This document shows, piece by piece, positions 16,670-25,507 of a DNA stretch of 64,000 nt. Numbering within the stretch: position 1 is the stretch's first letter; each line of letters starts with the position of its first letter. Source of the stretch: Roseburia hominis A2-183. GTDB taxonomy: Bacteria; Bacillota; Clostridia; Lachnospirales; Lachnospiraceae. The position numbers and the translations under genes are program-made. The stretch is from assembly GCF_000225345.1 (NCBI RefSeq), contig NC_015977.1, positions 2,339,501-2,403,500 on the forward strand. Reading direction: 5' to 3'. The notes under the pieces were generated by a model. The model was not told the origin of the DNA. It saw only the letters and a list, made by a program, of their open reading frames with translations, and made no database searches.

Positions 16670-17575
16670 TCACCTGTTCCTTCCATTATCTTTAATCTGT
16701 TTTTCATGCCACTCTTTTACGAGCCTCTCTATAAGTTCCACCTTTTGCTTTGGAGTAAAATCATCTGGGAAATACTCCTCAAGTGTACTGGCACAAATCT
16801 TAATCTGTTCCCGCTGGTTCGGTTTTTCCTCTTCCAATATTGAATAGATTGCATCCATATCCAGCTTTCCGCTCTGACTTATACGTTTCATCCTGTTTGC
16901 CTGCGACAATGATGGTGTGCACTGCTCTAAATCCATGACTGCATGAAGCTCATACTGCTCATTCTCCGACAGATAAGACAGTTCTACTGCAATCGTGAAT
17001 GCAATCTTCCCATCATCAACCATATCAAGTATCTTTGGGATAAGCTTTGTAAGCCTTATATATCGTTTTATCTGTGCCACACTCTCTCCCACCTGTCTTG
17101 CAAGTAATTCATTACTATTTATTGTACTTGTATTATTGCCCTTCTCATTTAGCTGACTTCCATCTGTAAACTTTGGTCCAACTTGAGCCAAAGCCCCACT
17201 GTCAAGGTGCTTTCCCTGATGTTTCATTGCATCCAGCTTCATCTTATACGCAAATGCTTTCTCGCTAGGTTTGAGATTCTCTCTATGCAGATTAGAATCA
17301 ACCATTGCCACAACTGCCTGATCATCATCTAATTCTCTTATCACAACCGGAACCTTCGTCTCTCCTGCCCAAATTGCTGCCTCCTTCCTTCTATGTCCTG
17401 ATATAACTTCATATCCATCACCGTATGGATTAGTCCTTACAAGAAGTGGCACAAGCACTCCTTCTTTTTCAATACTTCTCATAAGCTCGCACAATTCTGT
17501 ATTCATCTCTACTTTAAATGGATGATTTTTGAAATCATGCAATCTGTTTACATCTACATTCCGGATCGTCTCCAT
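16670..17575 (-). CDS. parB: ParB-like partition protein
   Basis: A 301-residue ParB/Spo0J-family protein. The N-terminal ParB nuclease-like fold has the ISGHRR box at 58-63 and NLHRENLKPSEKA at 95-107, followed by a KorB-type HTH region (VGESVAQIKRYIRL). ParB proteins bind centromere-like sites and now are known as CTP switches. The start METIRNV at 17575 follows GAGAAAGG. No parA is adjacent, so the partner would be elsewhere in the element or the protein acts as a regulator. Confidence 0.85.
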   Translation of the reverse strand: METIRNVDVNRLHDFKNHPFKVEMNTELCELMRSIEKEGVLVPLLVRTNPYGDGYEVISGHRRKEAAIWAGETKVPVVIRELDDDQAVVAMVDSNLHRENLKPSEKAFAYKMKLDAMKHQGKHLDSGALAQVGPKFTDGSQLNEKGNNTSTINSNELLARQVGESVAQIKRYIRLTKLIPKILDMVDDGKIAFTIAVELSYLSENEQYELHAVMDLEQCTPSLSQANRMKRISQSGKLDMDAIYSILEEEKPNQREQIKICASTLEEYFPDDFTPKQKVELIERLVKEWHEKQIKDNGRNR

Positions 17576-17646
17576 AATATCGCCTTTCTCGAACACATCG
17601 AATCAGCCCTTCAAAACGTCTTAATAAAAATCCGTTTTAAAGGTAT

Positions 17647-17697
17647 AAAAAAGACCACTCACTTTCAATTTTTCTTGAAAATGAACGGTCTTTCACG
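17647..17697 (-). terminator. Terminator between rlmD and parB
   Basis: On the minus strand AAAGACC (17693-17687) pairs with GGTCTTT (17656-17650), with additional TTTTCAA/TTGAAA pairing inside, followed by TTTATA. It would stop transcripts coming from rlmD before the element's genes. Confidence 0.65.
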
Positions 17698-17870
17698 TTT
17701 CTTTTATTCTGTTGAATGATAAAAATATTACTTTTCCTTTGATGTGTTTCCGAAGCCGCAGTCCAATACCACAGACACGTTTACTCCATCAGAAATTGCC
17801 TTTTTGTATGTTTTACGGTCACTCTGATCAAACCTGAAAAACCTCTCAAAGTGCCTAAAATCAAGGATTT

Positions 17871-17915
17871 TTACGAATCTATCCGATGTAGTGCAACTAT
17901 TGTCTCTATATGCAC
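17871..17915. other. Candidate attachment site at the 3' end of rlmD
   Basis: The last codons of rlmD (VHIETIVALHR) are AT-rich, whereas the codons before CACAGTCGCC are GC-rich like the rest of the gene. A sharp shift inside a conserved C-terminal motif is what is expected when an element integrates in the 3' end of rlmD and restores the coding end. The partner repeat is outside the window. Confidence 0.45.
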
Positions 17916-19295
17916 AGTCGCCGGGAACATATCCACGCAGCATACCTTCTTCACCTCATACCCCCTCGCCTGCAGCACCTCAAGGTCTCTCGCCAGGCTG
18001 GTCGGTTTGCAGGAGATATACACCATCTGCGGCACACCGTAGCGGATGATTTTCTCCAGGGCTTTCGGATGGATGCCGTCACGCGGCGGATCGAGCACGA
18101 TATAGTCCGGCTTCTCCTCGATCTCATCAATCACCTTGAGCACATCTCCCGCGATAAACTCGCAGTTTGTAAGACTGTTTAACTTTGCATTCTCCTTCGC
18201 AGCTTCGACCGCCTCCGGAATAATCTCCACGCCGATCACCTTTTTTGCAACTGGGGCGAGCATCTGCGCGATCGTACCGGTTCCGGAATAAAGGTCAAAC
18301 ACGACTTTTCCATGCTCCGCGACATCCGCATCCGTTCCGCTCGGCAGGGCATCCCCGATGAACTCCCGCGCCGTCTCATAGAGCACCTCCGCGCCCAGAG
18401 AGTTCGTCTGGAAAAAGGAGAACGGTGTAATCTGAAAACGAAGTCCTAACAGTTCTTCATAGAAATGATCCTGCCCCAAAAGCACATCCGTACCCTCGTT
18501 TTTGACGGTGTCCGCCACACTGTCGTTGCGGGTGTGAAGCACACCGGTGAGCGTTCCCTGATAGGCGGCAGCACACAACGCATCCTTCCATCCGGCAAGA
18601 AGCGCCTCTTCCTCCCCTTCCGCTATCTGTGTCGTCGTTACCAGATCCACCAGGATCTCCCCCGTCTTTACCGCCTTGCGCACCAGAAGATGACGCAGAT
18701 ATCCGGTGTGGCGCAGTTTGTGATAATACGGCAGATTCCGCTCTTCAAAATAGTCTAGCGTCACTGTAAGCACCGTGTGAAAATCATCGTCTACAATCCG
18801 GCATTCCGGGACATCCACGATGTCATAAAAGCTGCCACGCTTGTGCATGCCGAGTGCCAGCGGTCCGTCCTTGTACGCATCGCCGAACGAAAACTCCATC
18901 TTATTCCGGTACTCCTGCTGTCTCGGGCTCGCCTTGATTCCAAGGAATTCATAGTCTGTATTTTCCGGTACAATGACGTCATCGATCAGTTTTTTTACCT
19001 GTGACGCCTTCATGGCAAGCTGCTCCTCGTAAGGCAGCGTCTGATATGTGCAGCCTCCACACTCTCCGGCATGGATACAGGCAGCCTCCGGCTGCTCCTT
19101 CGGCGAGTGCTCCAGCACCTCAAGCAGTCTTCCCTCGCATTTTCCCTTGCGCACTTTATTAATCGATGCGGACACTTTCTGTCCCGGGACTGCATTTTTT
19201 ACGATCACGCGTCCCCCGTCTTCCGTTCTCACAATTCCCTTGTTCGGGAACTCTACGCATTCTACCATCCCCTCAATAATCTGTCCCTTTTTCAC
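17871..19295 (-). CDS. rlmD: 23S rRNA (uracil-5-)-methyltransferase RlmD
   Basis: A 474-residue SAM-dependent RNA methyltransferase of the RumA/TrmA group. An N-terminal TRAM domain (about 1-60), an iron-sulphur cluster motif with C73, C79 and C82 (CIHAGECGGC), a SAM-binding segment FDLYSGTGTIAQ and the catalytic cysteine in YISCKP are present. The C-terminal VHIETIVAL motif is complete. The gene is intact although its 3' end abuts the integrated element. Confidence 0.93.
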   Translation of the reverse strand: MKKGQIIEGMVECVEFPNKGIVRTEDGGRVIVKNAVPGQKVSASINKVRKGKCEGRLLEVLEHSPKEQPEAACIHAGECGGCTYQTLPYEEQLAMKASQVKKLIDDVIVPENTDYEFLGIKASPRQQEYRNKMEFSFGDAYKDGPLALGMHKRGSFYDIVDVPECRIVDDDFHTVLTVTLDYFEERNLPYYHKLRHTGYLRHLLVRKAVKTGEILVDLVTTTQIAEGEEEALLAGWKDALCAAAYQGTLTGVLHTRNDSVADTVKNEGTDVLLGQDHFYEELLGLRFQITPFSFFQTNSLGAEVLYETAREFIGDALPSGTDADVAEHGKVVFDLYSGTGTIAQMLAPVAKKVIGVEIIPEAVEAAKENAKLNSLTNCEFIAGDVLKVIDEIEEKPDYIVLDPPRDGIHPKALEKIIRYGVPQMVYISCKPTSLARDLEVLQARGYEVKKVCCVDMFPATVHIETIVALHRIDS

Positions 19296-19339
19296 GTTCT
19301 ATCCTCCATTGTCCGTCCAGTTTCTTCTGCACATTGCCA

Positions 19340-19572
19340 AACATAAAAAATCCTGCATGCAGGATTCACTCGCCTGACTCAGCCACTTACGATATCGTTT
19401 CCTGCTACAGAATAAAGTGTGCGCCTGCCGCACACTTGCGCCTGTCTTGGCAGACTGCCTGATGCGGTATGCAAAGCATTATTTACCTCACCACGAGGTG
19501 CGCATCCCCACAGAGCGTTTCCTGTTACATAAAAATAGGGCTGCATCTCTCTGCAGCCCCATGCCCTTTGTC
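19340..19572. other. Intergenic hairpins
   Basis: Three palindromes lie here: AATCCTGCATGCAGGATT near 19353-19370, followed on the minus strand by Ts; GTGTGCG...CGCACAC near 19418; and the terminator at 19538-19559. No gene is visible. Confidence 0.5.
19534..19559 (-). terminator. Terminator after the acidic membrane protein gene
   Basis: GGGCTGCA (19538-19545) and TGCAGCCC (19552-19559) form an 8-bp stem with a 6-base loop, followed on the minus strand by TATTTTTA. Confidence 0.8.
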
Positions 19573-19863
19573 TTAATCTTCGGTTGTTTCCTCTTTGTCC
19601 TCAGACTTTGCCGGCGCTTCCTCATCATCGTCCTCGAAGAAATCATCATCAAAATCATCCTCGAAATCGTCCTCGAAATCCTCAAGATAATCCGGCGTAA
19701 AGAAACGGTAGATGCCGTATATCGCTGCAGCTACAGCCGCTACAATACCGATAATTGCAAAAATCCATACTACCTTGGAGGTCTTCTTCTCCTCCACTTC
19801 TTCCTTCTTATTCAGAAGTTCGTTTAACTTTGTCATGTTGATCAGATCTTCCATCTTATTCAT
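19573..19863 (-). CDS. Small single-pass membrane protein with acidic tail
   Basis: A 96-residue protein: a charged N-terminus, one membrane segment (VVWIFAIIGIVAAVAAAIYGIY, about 31-52), and a tail of repeated ED/DDF residues (EDFEDDFEDDFDDDFFEDDDEE). It follows AAGGAGGGGAATCTG. I do not recognise a family with known function; similar short acidic-tailed membrane proteins are common in Lachnospiraceae. The repetitive GAGGACGATTTC-like codons could make the tail length variable. Confidence 0.7.
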   Translation of the reverse strand: MNKMEDLINMTKLNELLNKKEEVEEKKTSKVVWIFAIIGIVAAVAAAIYGIYRFFTPDYLEDFEDDFEDDFDDDFFEDDDEEAPAKSEDKEETTED

Positions 19864-19971
19864 CAGATTCCCCTCCTTGATTTATCTTCATTTATTGCAT
19901 GTCTTCTTATTACGCACATTATAGCATATCTTTCCCTGTTCGCCTATAAAAAATTTATAAATTAAGACATT

Positions 19972-22212
19972 TTATACTTTTTTTAATTTTGCAAACGCTG
20001 CAAACATTTTCTTGGTTCCCGCCGCGTCAAAATCGACCGTCACCTCAAAATCTCTGCCGCCGGGCACGATGGCTTTTACCGTTCCCTCTCCGAACTTCAT
20101 GTGGGACACACGGTCGCCCACACCGTAGCTTAGGCTTCCGCCTTCCGTATGTACCGATGAAAACGCTCTCGCCTGCATGCTCTGACCGGACAGCTGATCC
20201 CGCATCGTCGGCCGCTTCTTCCGTACCGGCTCCGCCGTGCGCCGCTCCCTGTTTTCCAGATATGCCGGCTTTTTGATCTCGCCGTTTAAAAGCTCCGGCG
20301 GAATCTCCTTCACAAAGCGTGAGACCTTGTTGTACTGTGTCTCGCCGCGCACCATACGCTGTCTCGCCGACGTGATGACAAGCTCCTTCATCGCTCGTGT
20401 AATGCCGACATAGGCCAGCCTGCGTTCTTCCTCCAGCTCACTGCTGGCATTGTCTGACGTGATCGACATATAGCTCGGGAACAAACCGTCCTCCATTCCC
20501 GCCAGAAAGACCTTCGGGAACTCCAGACCTTTGGCGCTGTGCAGTGTCATGAGAACCACATAATCGTTCTCCTCGCCGACGCTGTCAATATCCGCCACGA
20601 GTGCAACCTCCTCTAAGAAACCGCTTAATGTCGGCTGTTCTTCGCCCTCCTCGTAGGCGACCACCTTACTTAACAACTCATCGATATTCTCGATCCGCGC
20701 CTCCGCCTCGTCGGTGCCTTCCGCTTCAAGCTCCTTCACGTAGCCCGTCTCCTCGATCACCTCTCTGAGCAGATCCGCCACACCGATATACGGCAGCTTG
20801 CTGCGCATCGTCTGAATAAACGTCACAAACGGCTTGATTTTCGCTGCACTCTTGCCAAGGGACGGTATCTCCTCCGCACGCTTTAAGGACTCGTAAAAAC
20901 TGATGTCGTACGCCTCCGCATAATCGGATACACGATTTAGCGTCGTCGCACCAATTCCGCGCTTCGGTACATTGATGATTCTTCGCACCGCCAGATCGTC
21001 CCTCGCATTGTCGATCGTCTTTAAGTACGCCAGCAGATCCTTGACCTCCTTGCGCGCATAGAAATTCACACCGCCGACAATCTTGTACGGGATATTGGAC
21101 ACGATAAAACGCTCCTCAAACAGACGGGACTGCGCATTCGTGCGGTAAAGCACCGCATAGTCGCCGTAACCGTACTTTCCTTCCCGGACACCGGACGCAA
21201 TATCCCTTGCGACATAATCCGCCTCCTCGTAGGCAGTGTCAAACTGCTCAAAGTCGATCTTCTCTCCTTCGCCGTTTGCCGTCCAGAGCGTCTTCGCTTT
21301 CCTTCCGACATTGTTCGCAATCACACTGTTCGCCGCGTTTAGGATGTTCTGCGTCGAACGGTAATTCTGTTCCAGCTTGATGGTGACCGCATCCGGAAAA
21401 TGCTTTTCAAAGTTTAAAATATTGTAGATATTCGCTCCGCGGAACTTGTAGATCGACTGATCGTCATCACCGACCACGCACAGATTTTTGTATTTGCCCG
21501 CGAGAAGACGGATCAGTTCAAACTGCGCCGTGTTCGTATCCTGATACTCGTCCACCATGATATAGCGGAAACGCTCCTGATAGTAGGCAAGCACCTCCGG
21601 ATCCGTCTGCAGCAGCTCCACCGTCTTTACAATGAGGTCGTCAAAATCCAGTGCATTGTTCTTCTGCAGCGCCGCCTGATACTCCTGATAGACCTGCGCC
21701 TGCTTTTTCTTCGCAAAATCACTCGATGCCGCCGCCTGCAGGGCAAACTGCGTCGGACTTACAAGCTCGTCCTTTGCAGAGGAGATCGCCGCCAGAAGGC
21801 TGCGCTCCTTGTAGATCTTGGTATCGATATTCAGGCGCTTGCAGATCTCCTTCATGACGCTCTTGGAATCATCCGAATCATAGATCGTAAAATTCGTGTC
21901 GTATCCGATGCGGTCAATGTGTCTCCTTAAGATGCGCACGCAGGTAGAGTGAAACGTCGACACCCAGATGCTCTCCGAGCCGTATCCGACCAGCGCATCG
22001 ATTCGCTCCCTCATCTCGCCAGCCGCCTTGTTGGTGAACGTGATCGCCATAATATTGTATGGATTGACGCCCTTTTCCTCGATCAGATATGCCGTCCGGT
22101 GTGTCAGCACTCTCGTCTTGCCGGAACCCGCTCCCGCGAGAATCAGCACCGGTCCTTCGGTGGTTATAACGCCGAGCTTCTGCTGCTCGTTTAATGTATC
22201 ATAAATACTCAT
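19972..22212 (-). CDS. pcrA: ATP-dependent DNA helicase PcrA (UvrD/Rep family)
   Basis: A 746-residue SF1A helicase with Walker A GAGSGKT at 27-33, the DEYQDTN motif II, QNYRST, VLYRTNAQSR and VALLADID-like C-terminal motifs including LMTLHSAKGLEF and YVGITRA, plus the C-terminal Tudor-like segment (VGDRVSHMKFGEG). It unwinds DNA in repair and replication conflicts. The start MSIYDTLNEQQ at 22212 was chosen by family N-terminus; the frame continues 27 codons upstream without support. Confidence 0.93.
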   Translation of the reverse strand: MSIYDTLNEQQKLGVITTEGPVLILAGAGSGKTRVLTHRTAYLIEEKGVNPYNIMAITFTNKAAGEMRERIDALVGYGSESIWVSTFHSTCVRILRRHIDRIGYDTNFTIYDSDDSKSVMKEICKRLNIDTKIYKERSLLAAISSAKDELVSPTQFALQAAASSDFAKKKQAQVYQEYQAALQKNNALDFDDLIVKTVELLQTDPEVLAYYQERFRYIMVDEYQDTNTAQFELIRLLAGKYKNLCVVGDDDQSIYKFRGANIYNILNFEKHFPDAVTIKLEQNYRSTQNILNAANSVIANNVGRKAKTLWTANGEGEKIDFEQFDTAYEEADYVARDIASGVREGKYGYGDYAVLYRTNAQSRLFEERFIVSNIPYKIVGGVNFYARKEVKDLLAYLKTIDNARDDLAVRRIINVPKRGIGATTLNRVSDYAEAYDISFYESLKRAEEIPSLGKSAAKIKPFVTFIQTMRSKLPYIGVADLLREVIEETGYVKELEAEGTDEAEARIENIDELLSKVVAYEEGEEQPTLSGFLEEVALVADIDSVGEENDYVVLMTLHSAKGLEFPKVFLAGMEDGLFPSYMSITSDNASSELEEERRLAYVGITRAMKELVITSARQRMVRGETQYNKVSRFVKEIPPELLNGEIKKPAYLENRERRTAEPVRKKRPTMRDQLSGQSMQARAFSSVHTEGGSLSYGVGDRVSHMKFGEGTVKAIVPGGRDFEVTVDFDAAGTKKMFAAFAKLKKV

Positions 22213-22396
22213 GCCTGTTTTTCCTTTTCCGTTTATAGTGATATGAGAAAGTATAACACATTTCTCTCTGTTTTTCGATACCATACAGAACATATTTTCT
22301 ATTTTTCATGCTGGGACACTGTCATATACATTTCCCAACATTTGTCTCTTGTCATCTGGTTTTGAAAACTATATAATGTGATAAGAGGTGACACAT

Positions 22397-23014
22397 ATGG
22401 ACAACGATACAAAAAAATTTCTGAGTGATCTGTTAGCAGAATTACAGAGAATTGATTATGTCAGACCGGAAGATATTCCGAACATTGATTTATATATGGA
22501 TCAGATTACCACATTTATGGATTCCCAGTTAGAGACATCCAAACGGCATGCGGATGACAAGATTCTGACCAAGACGATGATCAACAACTACGCCAAGAAC
22601 AATCTTCTCCCTCCGCCGGAGAAGAAAAAGTACACCAAAGAGCACGTACTGACGCTGATTTTCATCTACTATTTTAAAAATATCCTAAGCATCAGTGACA
22701 TCCAGAGCATCTTAAATCCGATCACGGACAAATATTTCGGAAAAGACGGCAGCTACAGCTTGGAAGACATCTACCGTGAAGTCTTCGGACTCGAGCATCA
22801 GGAGACACAAAATCTCATGAAAGACCTCGCCAGGAAGTTCAACACCTCGTGTCAGACATTCCCGGATGCTGCCCCTGAGGACGCCGAGCTTCTGCGGAAC
22901 TTCAGTCTGATCTGCATGTTAAGCTACGATGTCTATGTCAAAAAGACCATCATCGAGCGCCTCATTGACACGACCACCTCGGACAAGTCCAAGGCAGAAA
23001 AAAATAAAAAGTAA
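22397..23014 (+). CDS. DUF1836 protein
   Basis: A 205-residue protein of the DUF1836 family, typical of Lachnospiraceae and other Firmicutes. The central segment ILTKTMINNYAKNNLLPPPEKKKYTKEHV resembles the MerR-type winged helix, which suggests DNA binding. The ATG at 22397 lies eight bases after GAGG. It is monocistronic, followed by a strong terminator. Function unknown. Confidence 0.85.
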   Translation: MDNDTKKFLSDLLAELQRIDYVRPEDIPNIDLYMDQITTFMDSQLETSKRHADDKILTKTMINNYAKNNLLPPPEKKKYTKEHVLTLIFIYYFKNILSISDIQSILNPITDKYFGKDGSYSLEDIYREVFGLEHQETQNLMKDLARKFNTSCQTFPDAAPEDAELLRNFSLICMLSYDVYVKKTIIERLIDTTTSDKSKAEKNKK

Positions 23015-23020
23015 TCGAAA

Positions 23021-23069
23021 AAGCCACAGGCACGGGCAAAAGTTCCCGTTCTCCTGTGGCTCTTTTTAT
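23021..23069. terminator. Bidirectional terminator between convergent genes
   Basis: AAAAAGCCACAGG and CCTGTGGCTCTTTTT pair around an inner CGGG/CCCG hairpin. It serves the DUF1836 gene and the YerC-like gene. Confidence 0.85.
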
Positions 23070-23078
23070 CTGTCTCTA

Positions 23079-23375
23079 CTACTTGTCCGTATTCTGCATG
23101 CGGCTAAATACCATGTCATAACCGTCATTTCCATAATTCAGGGATCGGTTGACACGACTGATCGTAGCAGTCGATGCTCCGGTCTTCTCCGCAATATCCA
23201 GATAAGTCTTCTGGTCACGCAGCATCTTGGCAACCTCGAACCGCTGTGATAAAGAAAGCAGCTCATTTACCGTACATACATCCTCAAAAAATGTGTAGCA
23301 CTCTTCTCTATTCTGTAAGCTCAAGATGGCGTCAAAAAGATGATCCACTGCATCTGTCCTAAGTTTCTTACTCAT
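23079..23375 (-). CDS. YerC/YecD-type TrpR-like regulator
   Basis: A 98-residue protein of the TrpR-related YerC/YecD family. Its C-terminal half carries the HTH TYLDIAEKTGASTATISRVNRSL followed by GNDGY, as in TrpR. It starts after AAGGAGAAGAAC. Members are presumed transcription regulators; the ligand is unknown. It stands alone upstream of the protease gene, divergent from it. Confidence 0.88.
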   Translation of the reverse strand: MSKKLRTDAVDHLFDAILSLQNREECYTFFEDVCTVNELLSLSQRFEVAKMLRDQKTYLDIAEKTGASTATISRVNRSLNYGNDGYDMVFSRMQNTDK

Positions 23376-23572
23376 GTTCTTCTCCTTCTTCCCAAAATGG
23401 ATTCTTTTGTTATTTTAGCATATTAAAGTTTTAAAGTAAATACCCAAGTTTCTGTCCATGCACGCACTTTTTCCACTGCTTGCATTCATGAAATCCGATT
23501 GTTATAATAATAGAAGTATCTGGAAATTGCAAGAACTTTATTTCATACCAACGATAACTGGAGATTATAATA

Positions 23573-24472
23573 ATGAAGAAATTAAAACAATTCCTGTTTA
23601 TTTTTGTCCCGCTGCTTCTTGTGATTGCGATTCAGTTTCTCGCAACCTACTTTGCCATGGGACTTTCCCTGCTGATCGAGAGCGGCTGGTACTCTGTCAC
23701 CGGCAGCGCGGGGTTCCTCGATATTGTAGATGACGCCTTTTCCCTGTGGAGTTCCCAGCGCTTCAACACCGGCGTACTGTTAATCTACAATGCCATGTCG
23801 ATCGCCGTGTTCGGTCTGTGGTACTACTGCCGGTACGGCGGCAATTACCGCCCCGCTCTGCGCCAGACGTTTCATCCCGCTGCAATCGCAGGCATCGTCA
23901 TGCTGATGCCGGGCACACAGTATCTGACGACCTATATCATGAGCTTTGTCGCGGCGCTCTTTCCGCACTGGATGGATGCATATGAATCCCTGCTCGAGAC
24001 GGCAGGTCTCGATGATCAGATCTCCATTCTGATGGTCGTCTGCTCCGTCATCTTCGCCCCGTTCTGCGAGGAGCTGGTCTTCCGCGGCGTCACCATGCAT
24101 CAGGCAAAAAAATGTCTGCCTTTCTGGGCAGCCAATCTGCTGCAGGCGCTGCTTTTTGGCATCTTCCACATGAACATGATCCAGGGCATCTACGCATTCT
24201 GTCTGGGGCTTGTTTTAGGCTATGTCTGCAACCGCGGCGGCAGCATCTATTACTCGATCCTTTTACACATGCTGTTTAACTTCTGGGGAACCGTGCTCTC
24301 CGGGCTCATCCCGTTCGGCGACACGACGTTTTCTCTGATCTTCTGGTTCCTGTTCGGCATCGCCATGACAGTCGGCGGTCTGATCGTCTTTACCTCCGGC
24401 ATCCGAAAGCTGCAGGCGGCCGGCCGCTCATCGGCTATGCCTCTTTCAGATATTCCTTCAGGAACCGAATAA
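23573..24472 (+). CDS. CPBP family intramembrane protease
   Basis: A 299-residue, multi-spanning protein with the CPBP/Abi motifs EELVFRG (motif 1), FGIFHMN (motif 2) and an N in FNFW. These are the metal-binding residues of Rce1-like glutamic/metallo-proteases. Substrate unknown; bacterial members act in immunity to peptides or in signal-peptide turnover. The start follows GGAGATTATAATA. The last 38 bases overlap hisC on the other strand. Confidence 0.85.
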   Translation: MKKLKQFLFIFVPLLLVIAIQFLATYFAMGLSLLIESGWYSVTGSAGFLDIVDDAFSLWSSQRFNTGVLLIYNAMSIAVFGLWYYCRYGGNYRPALRQTFHPAAIAGIVMLMPGTQYLTTYIMSFVAALFPHWMDAYESLLETAGLDDQISILMVVCSVIFAPFCEELVFRGVTMHQAKKCLPFWAANLLQALLFGIFHMNMIQGIYAFCLGLVLGYVCNRGGSIYYSILLHMLFNFWGTVLSGLIPFGDTTFSLIFWFLFGIAMTVGGLIVFTSGIRKLQAAGRSSAMPLSDIPSGTE

Positions 24473-25496
24473 ACGTCTCCATCTCTTCTCTCGTTCCGAT
24501 GCTGATGCGCAGGTAGTTGTTGATGCGTTCCTTGGTAAAATGACGCACATAGATATGCTCCCTGCGCAGCGCCTCGAACAGTTCTGTTGCCGGCACGCGC
24601 TCGTGCGAAGCAAAGATAAAATTGCTCATCGAATCCCCGAACGTAAAACCTAACGCCCGCAGCTCTTTTTTCGTCCACTCTCTCGTCTCGATGATCTTTT
24701 TTCTGGTCTCCTCAAAATAAGCACGGTCACGGATCGCCTCCACACCAAGTGCAAGCGCTGTCCGGTTCATCGTATAAGAATTAAACGAATACTTCACGTC
24801 ATTGATATAACGGATCAGCTTCGCATTTCCCATCGCATATCCGATGCGCATTCCCGCCATGGAACGCGATTTGGAAAATGTCTGCACGATCAGAAGATTG
24901 TCATATTTTTCAATCAGCGGCAGCGCCGACACCCCTCCAAAATCAATATACGCCTCGTCCACCACAACGATCACGTCGCGGTTGTGCGCGATGATGTCCT
25001 CGATCTTATCAAGCGGCATCAGAATGCCGGTCGGTGCATTCGGGTTCGGGAATATCACTCCGCCGTTTTCCCCGTAATAATCCTCCACCCGGATCTCAAA
25101 CGCATCATCAAGCGCTTTCGTCTCATACGGAATGCGCAGCATATCTGCCCACACATCATAAAAAGAATACGTAATATCCGGGAAGAAAACCGGCTTTCCG
25201 GAATTAAAGAATGTCAGAAAAATCATCGCCAGCACATCATCCGAACCGACCCCGACGAATACCTGATCGCTGCCCAGTCCATAATATGACGCAATCGCAT
25301 CCACAAGCACCTTACAGGTCGGTTCCGGATACAGGCGCAGCGTATCCGGGTTAAATCCGGCAAGGGCCCTCTGCACCCCCGGCGCGGGCGGATACGGATT
25401 CTCGTTGGTGTTCAGCTTGATCATCCGCTCCGCCTGCGGCTGCTCCCCCGGCACATACGGCACCACTTTTCTCACATATGACTCCCAGTTCTCCAT
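24435..25496 (-). CDS. hisC: Histidinol-phosphate aminotransferase
   Basis: A 353-residue fold-type I PLP enzyme. The N-terminus IKLNTNENPYPP, NPNAPTG, DEAYIDF and the PLP lysine in TFSKSRSMAGMRIGY are those of HisC, which transaminates imidazole-acetol phosphate in histidine synthesis. It starts after AGGAGG and is 11 bases downstream of another aminotransferase, forming a two-gene operon away from other his genes. In this isolated setting a broader aromatic aminotransferase role is possible. Confidence 0.85.
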   Translation of the reverse strand: MENWESYVRKVVPYVPGEQPQAERMIKLNTNENPYPPAPGVQRALAGFNPDTLRLYPEPTCKVLVDAIASYYGLGSDQVFVGVGSDDVLAMIFLTFFNSGKPVFFPDITYSFYDVWADMLRIPYETKALDDAFEIRVEDYYGENGGVIFPNPNAPTGILMPLDKIEDIIAHNRDVIVVVDEAYIDFGGVSALPLIEKYDNLLIVQTFSKSRSMAGMRIGYAMGNAKLIRYINDVKYSFNSYTMNRTALALGVEAIRDRAYFEETRKKIIETREWTKKELRALGFTFGDSMSNFIFASHERVPATELFEALRREHIYVRHFTKERINNYLRISIGTREEMETFIRFLKEYLKEA

Positions 25497-25507
25497 CCTT
25501 TTTCCTC

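Larger units (their letters stand above)
1..17880. mobile_element. Integrated conjugative/mobilisable element, right part, with defence island
   Basis: This AT-rich block contains a relaxase, oriT-like repeats, ParB and ParR-like proteins, a SHOCT-type small protein and several defence systems. It ends abruptly at the 3' end of rlmD, where composition changes from AT-rich to GC-richer chromosome within a few tens of bases. The 3' end of rlmD (rumA) is an established integration site of Firmicutes integrative elements. The left boundary, and probably the element's integrase, lie outside the window: the only tyrosine recombinase present belongs to the hsdS locus. The conjugation type (self-transmissible or mobilisable) cannot be decided because no type IV secretion genes are visible. 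Confidence 0.7.

Noticed and set aside
17728..17943. A 71-codon frame across the end of rlmD
   Set aside because: It is a shifted reading of the rlmD end plus element DNA, without a ribosome binding site or recognisable similarity.
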